Below are positions 33,423-41,918 of a stretch of DNA of 64,000 nucleotides, in pieces. Under the pieces are notes generated by a model. That model ran no database searches, had not been told where the DNA came from, and worked only from the letters and a program-made list of their open reading frames with translations. Both the position numbers and the translations under genes were made by a program. The DNA comes from a virus. The stretch's first letter is position 1. Every line of letters starts with the position of its first letter. Where the stretch lies: the IMG/VR virus record IMGVR_UViG_3300038441_001119, positions 148,353 to 212,352 of that record. One strand, given 5' to 3'.

Positions 33423-33878
33423 TTAACTGGTCACGGATTTCTTGGCATCCTCTTTGGCTTTGGCTTCCTCGGCTTTAGCTTCTTTGAGATCTTGCATGAT
33501 ACTACGAATATCGTCTTCAGTAAAGGATTCGGAGTCGTCGCCCACAATGTTGTGTTTCGAGAGAACCTTGTGCAGGTTAATCATCTTACCACTACGAGAC
33601 ATTGGGTTGAGGGCCTCCAGACCTTTGAAGTTAAATGCCTTGGCTGCAGAGATGTAGGAAGCCGCCTCCACAACTTGATGCATCAATTCAGCGCGACCCT
33701 GCGCATCATTGGAAGCAGAGACTAGACGCGACGTTAGGTCGAACCGTAACTGATGGGTCCGTGCAACATCTTCAGCAGCCATTACGCCAAGAACTAGTTC
33801 CTGACGTACGATGGACCGAAAACCTTGAGGGTAGTCTGGAGGTATTAGTGAGTTATCCCGCAGATAGGCTGCCAGCAT
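33423..33878 (-). CDS. Tail assembly chaperone, downstream frame (T part)
   Basis: The helical, charged 151-aa frame starts at an ATG overlapping the upstream stop (TGATG). The frame is open further back and reads KFLADRRYQLMLAAYLRD, a natural helix, through the overlap to the slippery site at 33902-33908. It is therefore probably made mainly as a -1 frameshift extension of the upstream gene, like lambda G/GT. The fusion would be about 393 aa. Such chaperones coat the tape measure until the tube polymerises. Confidence 0.8.
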   Translation of the reverse strand: MLAAYLRDNSLIPPDYPQGFRSIVRQELVLGVMAAEDVARTHQLRFDLTSRLVSASNDAQGRAELMHQVVEAASYISAAKAFNFKGLEALNPMSRSGKMINLHKVLSKHNIVGDDSESFTEDDIRSIMQDLKEAKAEEAKAKEDAKKSVTS

Positions 33879-33908
33879 CAACTGATACCTGCGGTCGGCC
33901 AGAAATTT
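33858..33908 (-). promoter_or_regulatory. Programmed -1 ribosomal frameshift signal
   Basis: On the minus strand the heptamer A AAT TTC (33908-33902) fits X XXY YYZ in the zero frame of the upstream gene. Seven bases later comes CCGCAG (33894-33889), which pairs perfectly with CTGCGG (33863-33858) across a 25-base loop. The downstream frame is exactly -1, is open across the site, and encodes helix-like sequence. The zero frame stops after seven more sense codons. Confidence 0.75.
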
Positions 33909-34603
33909 TGCTTTCGCAGGTTGTCGTTACAGATCTTCTCTTTGGCATCAAACATACGGACAGCCATGGTGATAGCATTCCACTTAACACGGTGAACGTT
34001 ACCGTAGGTGTCATCCACATGCTTCTTGAGTGCCTTGTGCTGTGCCGTGAAGTTACCTGTTGGACGTTGGAACAGCATTGAGGTATTGCCGAACTTCTCG
34101 ACTTGGAAAGAGGCGATGTAGTATTGCAGGCGGGTGTAGTACCCCTCGATACCTATGATCTCTCCTTTCTCACGCTCTGTTTTCAAACATTGATAGATGA
34201 AGTCCTCTTCTCCCATGGTACGAGAGCGAACTGTAATCTTCACCGTGTCAAAAGGTTCAACCGTGAGCCGGAAGGTCGTGTCATTCAGGAGCGCCTTGAT
34301 ATACAAATCCTTCTCCAGATCCGTAACGTCAATAGTTCCCAGATCAGGGAGCTTCTCCTCGAAAGTGATATGGTTACTTACCGTGGGAACATCCTTATCA
34401 AAATCATGATGTGTAGGGGACTCGATAAACTCGGCTTCTTTGGCTGCCTCTGGGGACGAGGTGATTGCCTCCAAGTCCTCTTTATCCAGTTGACTGTTAT
34501 CGATAAGAACCTCGTTATCCGAAAAGAAGCCTCCTTTTTTAGCTGAACCGCGCACGAAATTAACAACGTCGTCGCTGGTTACGTCTTGTAATTCTTCACT
34601 CAT
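33878..34603 (-). CDS. Tail assembly chaperone, upstream frame (G part)
   Basis: The 241-aa product has an acidic N-terminus and a domain at about 90-235 with TDLEKDLYIKALLNDTTFRL, strands, and a helix-rich end (GYYTRLQYYIASFQVEKFG). This resembles tail assembly chaperone proteins, in the usual slot before the tape measure. It overlaps the spike gene by one base. The frameshift site lies eight codons before its stop. Confidence 0.7.
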   Translation of the reverse strand: MSEELQDVTSDDVVNFVRGSAKKGGFFSDNEVLIDNSQLDKEDLEAITSSPEAAKEAEFIESPTHHDFDKDVPTVSNHITFEEKLPDLGTIDVTDLEKDLYIKALLNDTTFRLTVEPFDTVKITVRSRTMGEEDFIYQCLKTEREKGEIIGIEGYYTRLQYYIASFQVEKFGNTSMLFQRPTGNFTAQHKALKKHVDDTYGNVHRVKWNAITMAVRMFDAKEKICNDNLRKQNFWPTAGIS

Positions 34604-36978
34604 TAAGGTCTCACTTTCCGCTTTGTAGGTCTAGATGTCAAGTCAGTTTGATTCCAAGTATCTTCTGTCGATGGTTTATCCAGAACCTCACCTGCGTCGA
34701 ACGGATGTATCTTCTCTTCGGTGTTGTTCTTACCGGGCCACGGAAGGGAGCTGGCATCAGTTCTGATCTGATTCTGAAGGTGGTCGTCCGAGAATTCCCA
34801 TTCTTCATACTCACTATAGTCACTATCCTCATCCGAGTGCGTCTCGATATAGTCTTGGGCGTGTGGAAGATGCAAGGCATCCTCGGAGTCCTGCTCATAC
34901 TGATGGTGGGCATCATCGTTGTACTTCCACTCGTAACCAGCCGCAACCTCCTGAACTGTCTGCTTGAGACGTTCATTGATGTCATTCTGGATGTTCTCAG
35001 AGTTGCCGTCTCCGTTGATGGAGATGTTACCCGGTCCCCCGACACGGATGTGGTTAGTGTGAGCCGGGTCACCTTTCGAGATAGCAGGTCCGAAGATGTT
35101 ACCGCCAACACGCAGGGTGTCTGCGACAGCCACCTTCTTAGCAAATGAAGCGTTACCGGAACTATTGATCTTGAACTTGTCACTTACGATGAAGTCACCT
35201 GATGGACGGAAGAAGGCGTCATTACCGTTGAACTGGAAGTCTCTGGTGGCGACACAGGTAATGTTACGCTTACTGTCCAATTTGATCAGTTTCTTACCAT
35301 CCAAGATGATCTTCTCTCTGGTAGCCGTCAGACCAATGTCACCCTTCTCGGATTCCGCCAAGATGTCCTTGTTAGCGAGTATGGTGAGGCTGTGTTTAGG
35401 GACGTCAATGAAGACACCTGTCTTGACACTGTTCTCGCCTCCTTCTCCAGACTCACTGGTAGACTCAGTGTCTTCCTCAGCGTCGGACTTGATATACACA
35501 GTTCCCTCTTCCGAGAGTATGTTCATACCTTTCCGGGCTTTCAGGAACATATCCTCTTCTACAGAGGTGATCTCAACGGTCTTACGGGCTTTCTGGAAGA
35601 TGTTATTGGCTACAACCACGAAGTCGCCGCCACAGTCAACGTGGACATCCCTAGGAGCCGAAATCTGCACGAACCCGCGTCCCATGTAGACGGAAGAGCC
35701 GTATCCATCCATCAGAACAATAGAACCGTCACGGAAGATACGGATAGTGCTGTAGGTCTCAATGTACACCAGACCTGAATTGGTCTTGCGTTTGTCCTCT
35801 TCCCAGTTGTTTGGATCTGGTGCCGGGGTATCCTCTTCTGTAGCAATCTCGAAGTCTTTCTTGAGCTGACGGAAACGCTCCAGTGATTTGAAGTTCGACA
35901 GGTAACGTGCATACTCCCTCATCTGGTAAGCCATGTCCTGCGGAGTATCTCCTTCTTTCCAAGTGCGGATAGGTTCAGTGTCCAAATCTTCAAAGTCTTC
36001 CGCCTTGTCACCCTCTGGGTCGTAGTGGCGCTTGAGTCGTTTGGGTACGAGCTGACGACAGACGCGTTCGAGGACGATCTCCCCGGTAGTGCGCTGCAGG
36101 AAGGAGCCGTCGGCATTTACGTGGTGACTACCTTTGCCCGTCAATATAGCTGATGCCGAGCGTGCTGGCTCTTTGATGAACTCATGGATGAAGTCGCCAA
36201 GCCATCCTTCATACTGCCTGTAACGATCTTGGAAGTTATCCACGATGTCTTTCTCGTGGTTGTACTTCACCTGATTCTTTTTGGTAGCAGCTTTTGGCGT
36301 CTTTGCGGACAAACGGTTACCGGTCTCGTGTTCGTAGCTATTAAGTGAACGCTCCACATTAACCCTACCGTCATTATAGATGTCCTCTGAACCAGCAGAG
36401 TGGAAGTGCTCAAAGTTCTCGCTGATGACGCGCACCATGTCGCGCAGCAGATGCGTCTCAATCTTGGCCTTGTCGCCAGATTTCATCATCATTAGGTTAT
36501 TCAGGAATAGAAGACCCACGCCGAATGCGTTGGATAGGTCGAACTCACCTTCCAAAATGTCACCAGTAGTCAGAGCATGGAAAGTACCTGCGGTTTTACC
36601 ATAAACTTTACTCTCTTTACGGGTGTAAGAGCCGGTAGAGGTCTTAGCACCCCCTGCGACCATATCGCCGGGTTCAGTGGGGAGAGCCTGAATGACAAAC
36701 GACGTATTACCATATAGCACAGCCACACGCCCGCCCACTGGTGGAACTGTTTTAATCTTGAAGCCGAGTAGGGGCGCCATGATAGCTCCTGCGGCCCAGT
36801 AAACGTTCTCCAGCGTTGCAGCAGGGTTGTCTGTACGAATAACGCAGTGACCTGACGCAGCATTAACGCTAACAACGGTTCCTGTGTATATTTTACCCAC
36901 ATCAAAGAGGGCATTGCCGGAAGCATTCATTACTCCAGCCTGTTTGACCGCTGCTACACCTACAAAGTCGTCTGACAT
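34603..36978 (-). CDS. Baseplate central spike, gp5/gpV-like
   Basis: A 791-aa protein with an OB-fold-like N-terminus (about 25-105: VGKIYTGTVVSVNAASGHCV, PVGGRVAVLYGNTSFVIQAL), a charged helical middle (180-390) and a long run of short strands with regular spacing (420-650, RIFRDGSIVLMDGYGSSVYM, VEITSVEEDMFLKARKGM), typical of the spike's triple-stranded beta-helix. Spikes puncture the outer membrane when the sheath contracts. No lysozyme motif was recognised, and the acidic C-terminus (690-740) is unusual. It has its own promoter just upstream. Confidence 0.75.
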   Translation of the reverse strand: MSDDFVGVAAVKQAGVMNASGNALFDVGKIYTGTVVSVNAASGHCVIRTDNPAATLENVYWAAGAIMAPLLGFKIKTVPPVGGRVAVLYGNTSFVIQALPTEPGDMVAGGAKTSTGSYTRKESKVYGKTAGTFHALTTGDILEGEFDLSNAFGVGLLFLNNLMMMKSGDKAKIETHLLRDMVRVISENFEHFHSAGSEDIYNDGRVNVERSLNSYEHETGNRLSAKTPKAATKKNQVKYNHEKDIVDNFQDRYRQYEGWLGDFIHEFIKEPARSASAILTGKGSHHVNADGSFLQRTTGEIVLERVCRQLVPKRLKRHYDPEGDKAEDFEDLDTEPIRTWKEGDTPQDMAYQMREYARYLSNFKSLERFRQLKKDFEIATEEDTPAPDPNNWEEDKRKTNSGLVYIETYSTIRIFRDGSIVLMDGYGSSVYMGRGFVQISAPRDVHVDCGGDFVVVANNIFQKARKTVEITSVEEDMFLKARKGMNILSEEGTVYIKSDAEEDTESTSESGEGGENSVKTGVFIDVPKHSLTILANKDILAESEKGDIGLTATREKIILDGKKLIKLDSKRNITCVATRDFQFNGNDAFFRPSGDFIVSDKFKINSSGNASFAKKVAVADTLRVGGNIFGPAISKGDPAHTNHIRVGGPGNISINGDGNSENIQNDINERLKQTVQEVAAGYEWKYNDDAHHQYEQDSEDALHLPHAQDYIETHSDEDSDYSEYEEWEFSDDHLQNQIRTDASSLPWPGKNNTEEKIHPFDAGEVLDKPSTEDTWNQTDLTSRPTKRKVRP

Positions 36979-36984
36979 ACAGCG

Positions 36985-37012
36985 ACAATACAGAAAATAC
37001 CCCTAAAGTCAA
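36985..37012 (-). promoter_or_regulatory. Sigma-70-like promoter for the spike gene
   Basis: TTGACT (37012-37007), 16 bases, then TATTGT (36990-36985) on the minus strand. Only six bases separate the -10 from the ATG at 36978, so transcription would start at or within a base or two of the start codon, giving a leaderless or nearly leaderless mRNA. It directly follows the terminator of the tube gene. Confidence 0.6.
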
Positions 37013-37022
37013 TAAATAGCAA

Positions 37023-37047
37023 ACCCCATCCCTTGTGGGGATGGGGT
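37023..37047 (-). terminator. Terminator after the tail tube gene
   Basis: The perfect ten-base stem ACCCCATCCC/GGGATGGGGT has a five-base loop, is 26 bases past the tube stop at 37073, and is followed by TTGCTATTTATT. It would bound the abundant sheath/tube transcript and insulate the spike promoter. Confidence 0.8.
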
Positions 37048-37072
37048 CGCACTCCTGTTATGGAGGGGTTAA

Positions 37073-37510
37073 TTATTTGGCTGCCATATCGGCAACCTTA
37101 AGATTGATTGTTTCTTGGATGGTGGTTTCACCAGCGGCGATATTGAAACCGACCGAAGTGATAGCAGCACCAGTAAAGACCAGACCACCGCTACCGCAGA
37201 CGCACTCATTTCCCTCTTTGAGGTCGATGGAGATCGTCTTGATGATTCCACACTTGGAGCCTTTCCAACCCGAGAAGAAACCATTACATCCGACATAACG
37301 TCCGATGTTTAGCGTTCCTTCCGCGTTACCGAAGCCCCAATACACACTGGCATCGCCAACCACCGCAATCGAGTCGATCCGACGACCGTACTCACCACGG
37401 ATGGATTGTACAAGTTTACCGCCATCACCTTGGGTGGTGAGGATCGCATACTCGGGAGCGGCGAATTGGGCGTCCGCCTTAACTTCCCTGTTGATACCGA
37501 AGAATCCCAT
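37073..37510 (-). CDS. Tail tube protein
   Basis: A 145-aa beta-rich protein directly downstream of the sheath gene, the conserved sheath-tube pair. Strands such as DSIAVVGDASVYWGFGNAEG, FTGAAITSVGFNIAAGETTI and TIQETINLKV fit the tube fold, a hexameric ring that lines the tail. The size is typical. It is preceded by a promoter 8 bases from its ATG and followed by a strong terminator, so it can be made as a separate, abundant mRNA. Confidence 0.85.
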   Translation of the reverse strand: MGFFGINREVKADAQFAAPEYAILTTQGDGGKLVQSIRGEYGRRIDSIAVVGDASVYWGFGNAEGTLNIGRYVGCNGFFSGWKGSKCGIIKTISIDLKEGNECVCGSGGLVFTGAAITSVGFNIAAGETTIQETINLKVADMAAK

Positions 37511-37518
37511 ATACGTGA

Positions 37519-37547
37519 ATTATAGATTAGAGAGTGAGACCTGTCAC
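37519..37547 (-). promoter_or_regulatory. Sigma-70-like promoter for the tail tube gene
   Basis: GTGACA (37547-37542), 17 bases, then a perfect TATAAT (37524-37519), inside the last codons of the sheath gene. The ATG at 37510 follows after 8 bases. The same spacing is seen at 60593-60621, so these two genes may share one promoter class that yields leaderless messages. Confidence 0.65.
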
Positions 37548-40382
37548 GGCTTCAAGTTCCACAGCCGTCACATTGTTCGGCACAGGGACTTCAAGTTTTG
37601 CTTTAACGAGAATCCGATCTTTGAACTTCGGATGAACTTTGACGGTGACCGCTTCAAGTTCGCTGTTCTCGTCTGCGAAGGCGATCAGCTGAGGACCAAC
37701 TTCCGAGGTAGCGTCTGCCATCGTTGCGCTCTTAAGGATTTCGAATGCCTTATTGCGAACCCATGCCAGCGTAGTTGCATTGACGTTCCGGCGTCCGATA
37801 ACGGGGTCGATTTCGTCTTTGAACTGGAAGGAGATACTGTCGACGTTGGTTCCAACCGAATCTTCGTAGTAGAGGATACCGTCGGAAACATCCGTGGTCA
37901 GCTGGTGACGGATGAACACTTCACCACCTTCGAGTTCTTGGGTGATGATGAACACACCGTTTGCAGCAGCGCGGTCAAGGTCAGCAGTCTCGTACTTGGA
38001 GTACATGAGAGGTGCTTCGACCACCGAGGTGATTTCCGTCTTCGAGAGACCGATCCAAGGCACTTGAGCGCAACGGAGGCCAGCCACTTCACAAGCAAGG
38101 TACTTGTTTGGAATAGTGACGTATTCACCGTAGACATCGTAACCTAGACCGTTGTCGCACCAGACGTTAACTGCGCGGCGGTTGTTGACGAACTTCGAGC
38201 GATTGATGATGTAGTCGATTTCGTTGTCGACGTTATCTTCTTTCGTGATCACGACTGCGACTGGTTCAGCGATAGCAACCGCTGGACCGGTCGTCAGAAT
38301 GATTTCCGTGTTCGAAACCACCGAACTGACTTTGTAAGTTCCACCGTCGATTGTGAGGCTGTCCCCATTAGCAACCAGAGTCGAGAGATTCTGAATTGCA
38401 GCGGTGAAGGTCACGAGGCGGTTACTACCTGCGTAGTCGGTAACGGTTGCGAGGTATGGGTTACCAGCGGAATCTTCGTCGATGATGTTGTAGGCTCCCG
38501 GATTGTCAGTACCGAAGTAGCAACGGCGGAAGTTCTTATGAGTCTCATCGGACATCACCGAGCAGTGGTCGGCAACCGCTTTGATTGCACCAATGTCAGA
38601 GGTGAGGATTGCCAGAGCGTAGACGAGGTCATTGCGCTCAATCTTCTTGAGGGCTGCGACGTAGTCTGCGCGAGAGTAACCGTTCGTGCGAAGAGCGTAG
38701 ACTCGGGTGTTCTGGGAACCTTTACGAGCACTGTAGACACCGTAGGCGAGGTCGTTCTGGATGTCGATACGTCCAAGCTTATCTTCGAAATCGCTTTCGT
38801 CGATGATGACTGCTTTGTCGCTCACCGAAACCGGAACCACTGCACGCCAGCTGGCTTTCAGTTCACCAATTCCATCAAGGAGGGTGATGTACTTGTATCC
38901 AGTGCTGCGGGCGGCTTGGTAGAGAGTGAGACCAGCTGCGTATTCCAGAGTGGAGGTTTCAGAGTCAAAGGTGAACGGGTTACCGTAGGCGAGGTTCGTT
39001 GCGAGATACTCACCAGTGAAGACCCGACGGATCTGAACTTCAAACTCAGCGTCTGTTTCACCAACCGCGAACTTGACTGGACCATCGAGGATCAGACCGT
39101 TGAATTCCGTCGCGGACTTGGCAGCTGCCTTGACTTTGATATAGAACACATCGTTACCGCGAAGACCGGAGGCTGCGAGGGTGTTGAGGCTGTCGAACCT
39201 AACCGAGATACCCGAGGAACCGAGCGGGATGACTGTAACACCCGTGGAGGCGACGTTGTGGTCAGCAGCAGGAACCGCACCGAGTTGGTCGTAGATGGTG
39301 ACCACCGCAGGACTTGCAGTGCCTTTACCAGTCTTGACCTTGATGTAGAGAGTATTGTCAACTTCACCGACGTAAGCCGAACCACTGTTTGCAGTGATCT
39401 GGGTCGAGAAGTTAGCTGCGCCGTAGACAAGGTTCACTTTGACTACGAACTGTTCACCAACCGTAGGATCAACCGCACCGTTGGTCATGTCATAGACGAG
39501 GACTGCAACGTCTGGGAGAGTGATCGTGATGATATAAGCGCCGCCACCAGAATCGGTGATTGCGTAAGTACCAGAGCCAGTCACTTGACCGTTCGAGGAA
39601 GTGAAAGTAACCGTACCAGTGTCAGAGCCGGAATCAACCGTTGCCACCGTCACAGTAAACTTCTCACCGAAGTGGGCTTCACCTGCTTCGGTATATTGGT
39701 CACCGCGAACCAGAGCGAGGTCGGCGTAGTCTGCATCAATCGTCGCACTATCGTACGTGTAGTTGGCGGGGTCAGAGACTGCAGCCACCGTAGCAGAACC
39801 TGCAACTGCTGGGTTTGCGCTAGAAGCTCCAAAGAGACCGTTAGCACCATCAGTACCAAAGTCAGAGTCAGTCGTAACTGGTTCGAAGCCAACCACAGTA
39901 CGGGAGATCACATTGGAAGCCCCATCAGTGATAACCACTTTGTCACCAACTTGGACATTGCGGCCGCGAAGACCAGTGAGAGAGGGAGAACCTGCCAGAT
40001 TACGAACCGTGGCGGTTGGGTGAATCAAAAGATGAGGAGCAGCACGAGTACCGTCGAACGCTTCGCCTGCAGCATCCGACCAAGTGCTTTCGTCAAGCAG
40101 ATGGGCTTCCACGCTGTCAGCATAGAGTTTGATGGAGTCTTCGTCTACGATGAGACTTTGCTCAGTGACATTATAGGCGACACCATCAGGTTGTTCAAAT
40201 GCCAGAGGAAGCTCACCACCGGCATCCGAAAAAGAAACAGTTTCGATTGTGTCAGTGGATGGATCTGCTACGGCATACTGTGGTCCGATTACCAAGGCAT
40301 TCATCCGCTCCACGGAGGCTCCAGCAACCGTTTGGAGAGTTTGCTTGATAAGAAGCTGCGGCGTGATGTAATCCGAAATCAT
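37527..40382 (-). CDS. Tail sheath protein with large inserted domains
   Basis: A 951-aa sheath, longer than T4 gp18 (659 aa). The N-terminus (MISDYITPQLLIKQ, RMNALVIGPQYAVADP) and C-terminal core (about 740-950, AEVAGLRCAQVPWIGLSKTE, VNATTLAWVRNKAFEI, VPNNVTAVELEAV) carry the sheath layout. Roughly 150-430 is beta-rich, Gly/Thr/Val-rich and Ig-like, likely domains exposed on the tail surface. The sheath contracts to drive the tube into the host. Directly followed by the tube gene. Confidence 0.9.
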   Translation of the reverse strand: MISDYITPQLLIKQTLQTVAGASVERMNALVIGPQYAVADPSTDTIETVSFSDAGGELPLAFEQPDGVAYNVTEQSLIVDEDSIKLYADSVEAHLLDESTWSDAAGEAFDGTRAAPHLLIHPTATVRNLAGSPSLTGLRGRNVQVGDKVVITDGASNVISRTVVGFEPVTTDSDFGTDGANGLFGASSANPAVAGSATVAAVSDPANYTYDSATIDADYADLALVRGDQYTEAGEAHFGEKFTVTVATVDSGSDTGTVTFTSSNGQVTGSGTYAITDSGGGAYIITITLPDVAVLVYDMTNGAVDPTVGEQFVVKVNLVYGAANFSTQITANSGSAYVGEVDNTLYIKVKTGKGTASPAVVTIYDQLGAVPAADHNVASTGVTVIPLGSSGISVRFDSLNTLAASGLRGNDVFYIKVKAAAKSATEFNGLILDGPVKFAVGETDAEFEVQIRRVFTGEYLATNLAYGNPFTFDSETSTLEYAAGLTLYQAARSTGYKYITLLDGIGELKASWRAVVPVSVSDKAVIIDESDFEDKLGRIDIQNDLAYGVYSARKGSQNTRVYALRTNGYSRADYVAALKKIERNDLVYALAILTSDIGAIKAVADHCSVMSDETHKNFRRCYFGTDNPGAYNIIDEDSAGNPYLATVTDYAGSNRLVTFTAAIQNLSTLVANGDSLTIDGGTYKVSSVVSNTEIILTTGPAVAIAEPVAVVITKEDNVDNEIDYIINRSKFVNNRRAVNVWCDNGLGYDVYGEYVTIPNKYLACEVAGLRCAQVPWIGLSKTEITSVVEAPLMYSKYETADLDRAAANGVFIITQELEGGEVFIRHQLTTDVSDGILYYEDSVGTNVDSISFQFKDEIDPVIGRRNVNATTLAWVRNKAFEILKSATMADATSEVGPQLIAFADENSELEAVTVKVHPKFKDRILVKAKLEVPVPNNVTAVELEAVTGLTL

Positions 40383-40390
40383 CTTTTGTA

Positions 40391-41062
40391 TTATTCTGCA
40401 GTTAGATCAGAGGCAAACGTCTTCACTATATGTGATTCTGACGCGACTGACATAGTGAAGTTATACTGTAAATCAAGCCCAACGTCAACTTGATAATATC
40501 CCGTAACCCCTTGTTCAGGCTTCTTGGGAGTGGACATACCTTTTGGTTCACACAGTGACAGTCCCATAGTTTTCATGATGTCATCTTGGAATCCGGCAAG
40601 GAATTCTAGGGTAGATTGGGCTGCAATAAGGGCGTCTTCTCCGTTATCCCAACGATGTGAGAAGATCATGGGACACGAAGCCATCCATCCTTTGATCTGA
40701 GTCTTACTGGGAAGTTTGTTGTCAGTCTTAGGGTCTGCCCTGAAGTCCGCCAAGTTACCAATGACTTGTTTCTGAATAGACGTGTTACCTGCCACGATAA
40801 TGATCGATGGAACCGGGTTGGGGTTCTGCGGATCATCCTCATAGTTCATCTTAATCGTAAGGTCGCCTTTTGGATTCTCTTTGGTACGAATCTTATAACA
40901 ACCAAGCTGCCCTTGATAACGACCATGGTTAGCGCCGTTCTCCCAATGCATCTCGATAAGGTTCTTGAAGAAACCCCGCAATAGATACGCATCGGTAGGA
41001 AGGTTCTTGCACTCCTGAACCCTACAGTGAAACTCCCTGATCTTCTCTTGTAACTCAGTCAT
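40391..41062 (-). CDS. Probable tail terminator/completion protein, 223 aa
   Basis: It precedes the sheath gene, where tail terminators lie in myovirus clusters. The second half (DNGEDALIAAQSTLEFLAGF, then EQGVTGYYQVDVGLDLQYNF) shows the helix plus terminal strands typical of tail completion proteins that cap the tube. Residues 50-110 are strand-rich. No single diagnostic motif, so this rests on place and layout. Confidence 0.65.
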   Translation of the reverse strand: MTELQEKIREFHCRVQECKNLPTDAYLLRGFFKNLIEMHWENGANHGRYQGQLGCYKIRTKENPKGDLTIKMNYEDDPQNPNPVPSIIIVAGNTSIQKQVIGNLADFRADPKTDNKLPSKTQIKGWMASCPMIFSHRWDNGEDALIAAQSTLEFLAGFQDDIMKTMGLSLCEPKGMSTPKKPEQGVTGYYQVDVGLDLQYNFTMSVASESHIVKTFASDLTAE

Positions 41063-41918
41063 CTGACGTATGTACTATAGGATCGCTTGCGTGGAAAGGA
41101 TAATTGTGGTCCCTCTGTGGAGGAGGAAGAGGAATAGCGTACCTGTCGTCGTCTTTGCGTAGTTGTTCTGCTTCCACGTCATAGGCAACAGGAAGGAAGC
41201 CCCTGAACTCATAGGGTTGCACATTACCTGTGATAATCAGACGCAGATCAGAGTATGGTAGAACGATAAGATGTCCTTGCTCTGGCTTGGGGAATCCAAG
41301 GAGACGCAACTTGAAAGATTGCTCTTCCTTGTTGGACATACCCTCTGGATCATCTTTAATGTCCATTGGACCAATCTGAGCCAGTTCAGCTCTGGTTTGG
41401 ACGATGGCTTGGAAACCATTTGCAAACCAAGTACCGAAAGAGTCTGGCGCCAAACAAGACGAGCCTGCCAGCTGACTTGTGGTAGGATTAAGGGCTGCAG
41501 ATGGTTCTCCACTGGTGGAAGGAATACAGTGAAACACTGGTACACCATTATGACGCATTCTGAGGAACTCCATACGTCGCATCTTATAGAGTACGCCGTA
41601 CTGTGACCTAGTCAGGAGTTCCGAGTAGGTCCCAACAATAGGAGAATCATAATCCCCGCTAGAGTGCTCCAGCAGGAGTCTATAATAATAACTGCGGAAC
41701 TTACTGCGATCAGTAAGAGTATCGTCCTCATAGAAGTCTACACCTACAACAGGATTATCGGGATTGAGCAGTTCCCAGTCTCCAGACTTATCTATACCTG
41801 TAGGGGACCTATAGACATAGATCGCCCCAGTCTCATACCCCGGAGTAAGTTTCCATGTAAGGATACAGGAACTCGTTCCATATGAGGGTTGGGTGTAGAA
41901 AGATTGAAAAGGGTTCAT
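41055..41918 (-). CDS. Probable neck protein with Fn3-like N-terminus, 287 aa
   Basis: Residues 15-95 look like a fibronectin III-type domain (SCILTWKLTPGYETGAIYVY, then YYYRLLLE). The C-terminal half is mixed, with a proline-rich tail. Overlapping the tail-terminator gene by eight bases, it is placed among head-tail connector genes; gp13/gp14-like neck proteins occupy such positions. The function is inferred. Confidence 0.65.
   Translation of the reverse strand: MNPFQSFYTQPSYGTSSCILTWKLTPGYETGAIYVYRSPTGIDKSGDWELLNPDNPVVGVDFYEDDTLTDRSKFRSYYYRLLLEHSSGDYDSPIVGTYSELLTRSQYGVLYKMRRMEFLRMRHNGVPVFHCIPSTSGEPSAALNPTTSQLAGSSCLAPDSFGTWFANGFQAIVQTRAELAQIGPMDIKDDPEGMSNKEEQSFKLRLLGFPKPEQGHLIVLPYSDLRLIITGNVQPYEFRGFLPVAYDVEAEQLRKDDDRYAIPLPPPQRDHNYPFHASDPIVHTSDD

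Noticed and set aside
34603-36978. Lysozyme domain in the spike protein
   Set aside because: T4 gp5 has one, but I find no lysozyme catalytic pattern in the helical middle, so the call is limited to spike architecture.
38538-40493. A 651-codon plus-strand open frame opposite the tail sheath
   Set aside because: It is wholly antisense to a well-supported sheath gene. Its composition is Cys- and Arg-rich and it has no motif; it most likely comes from codon bias on the other strand.
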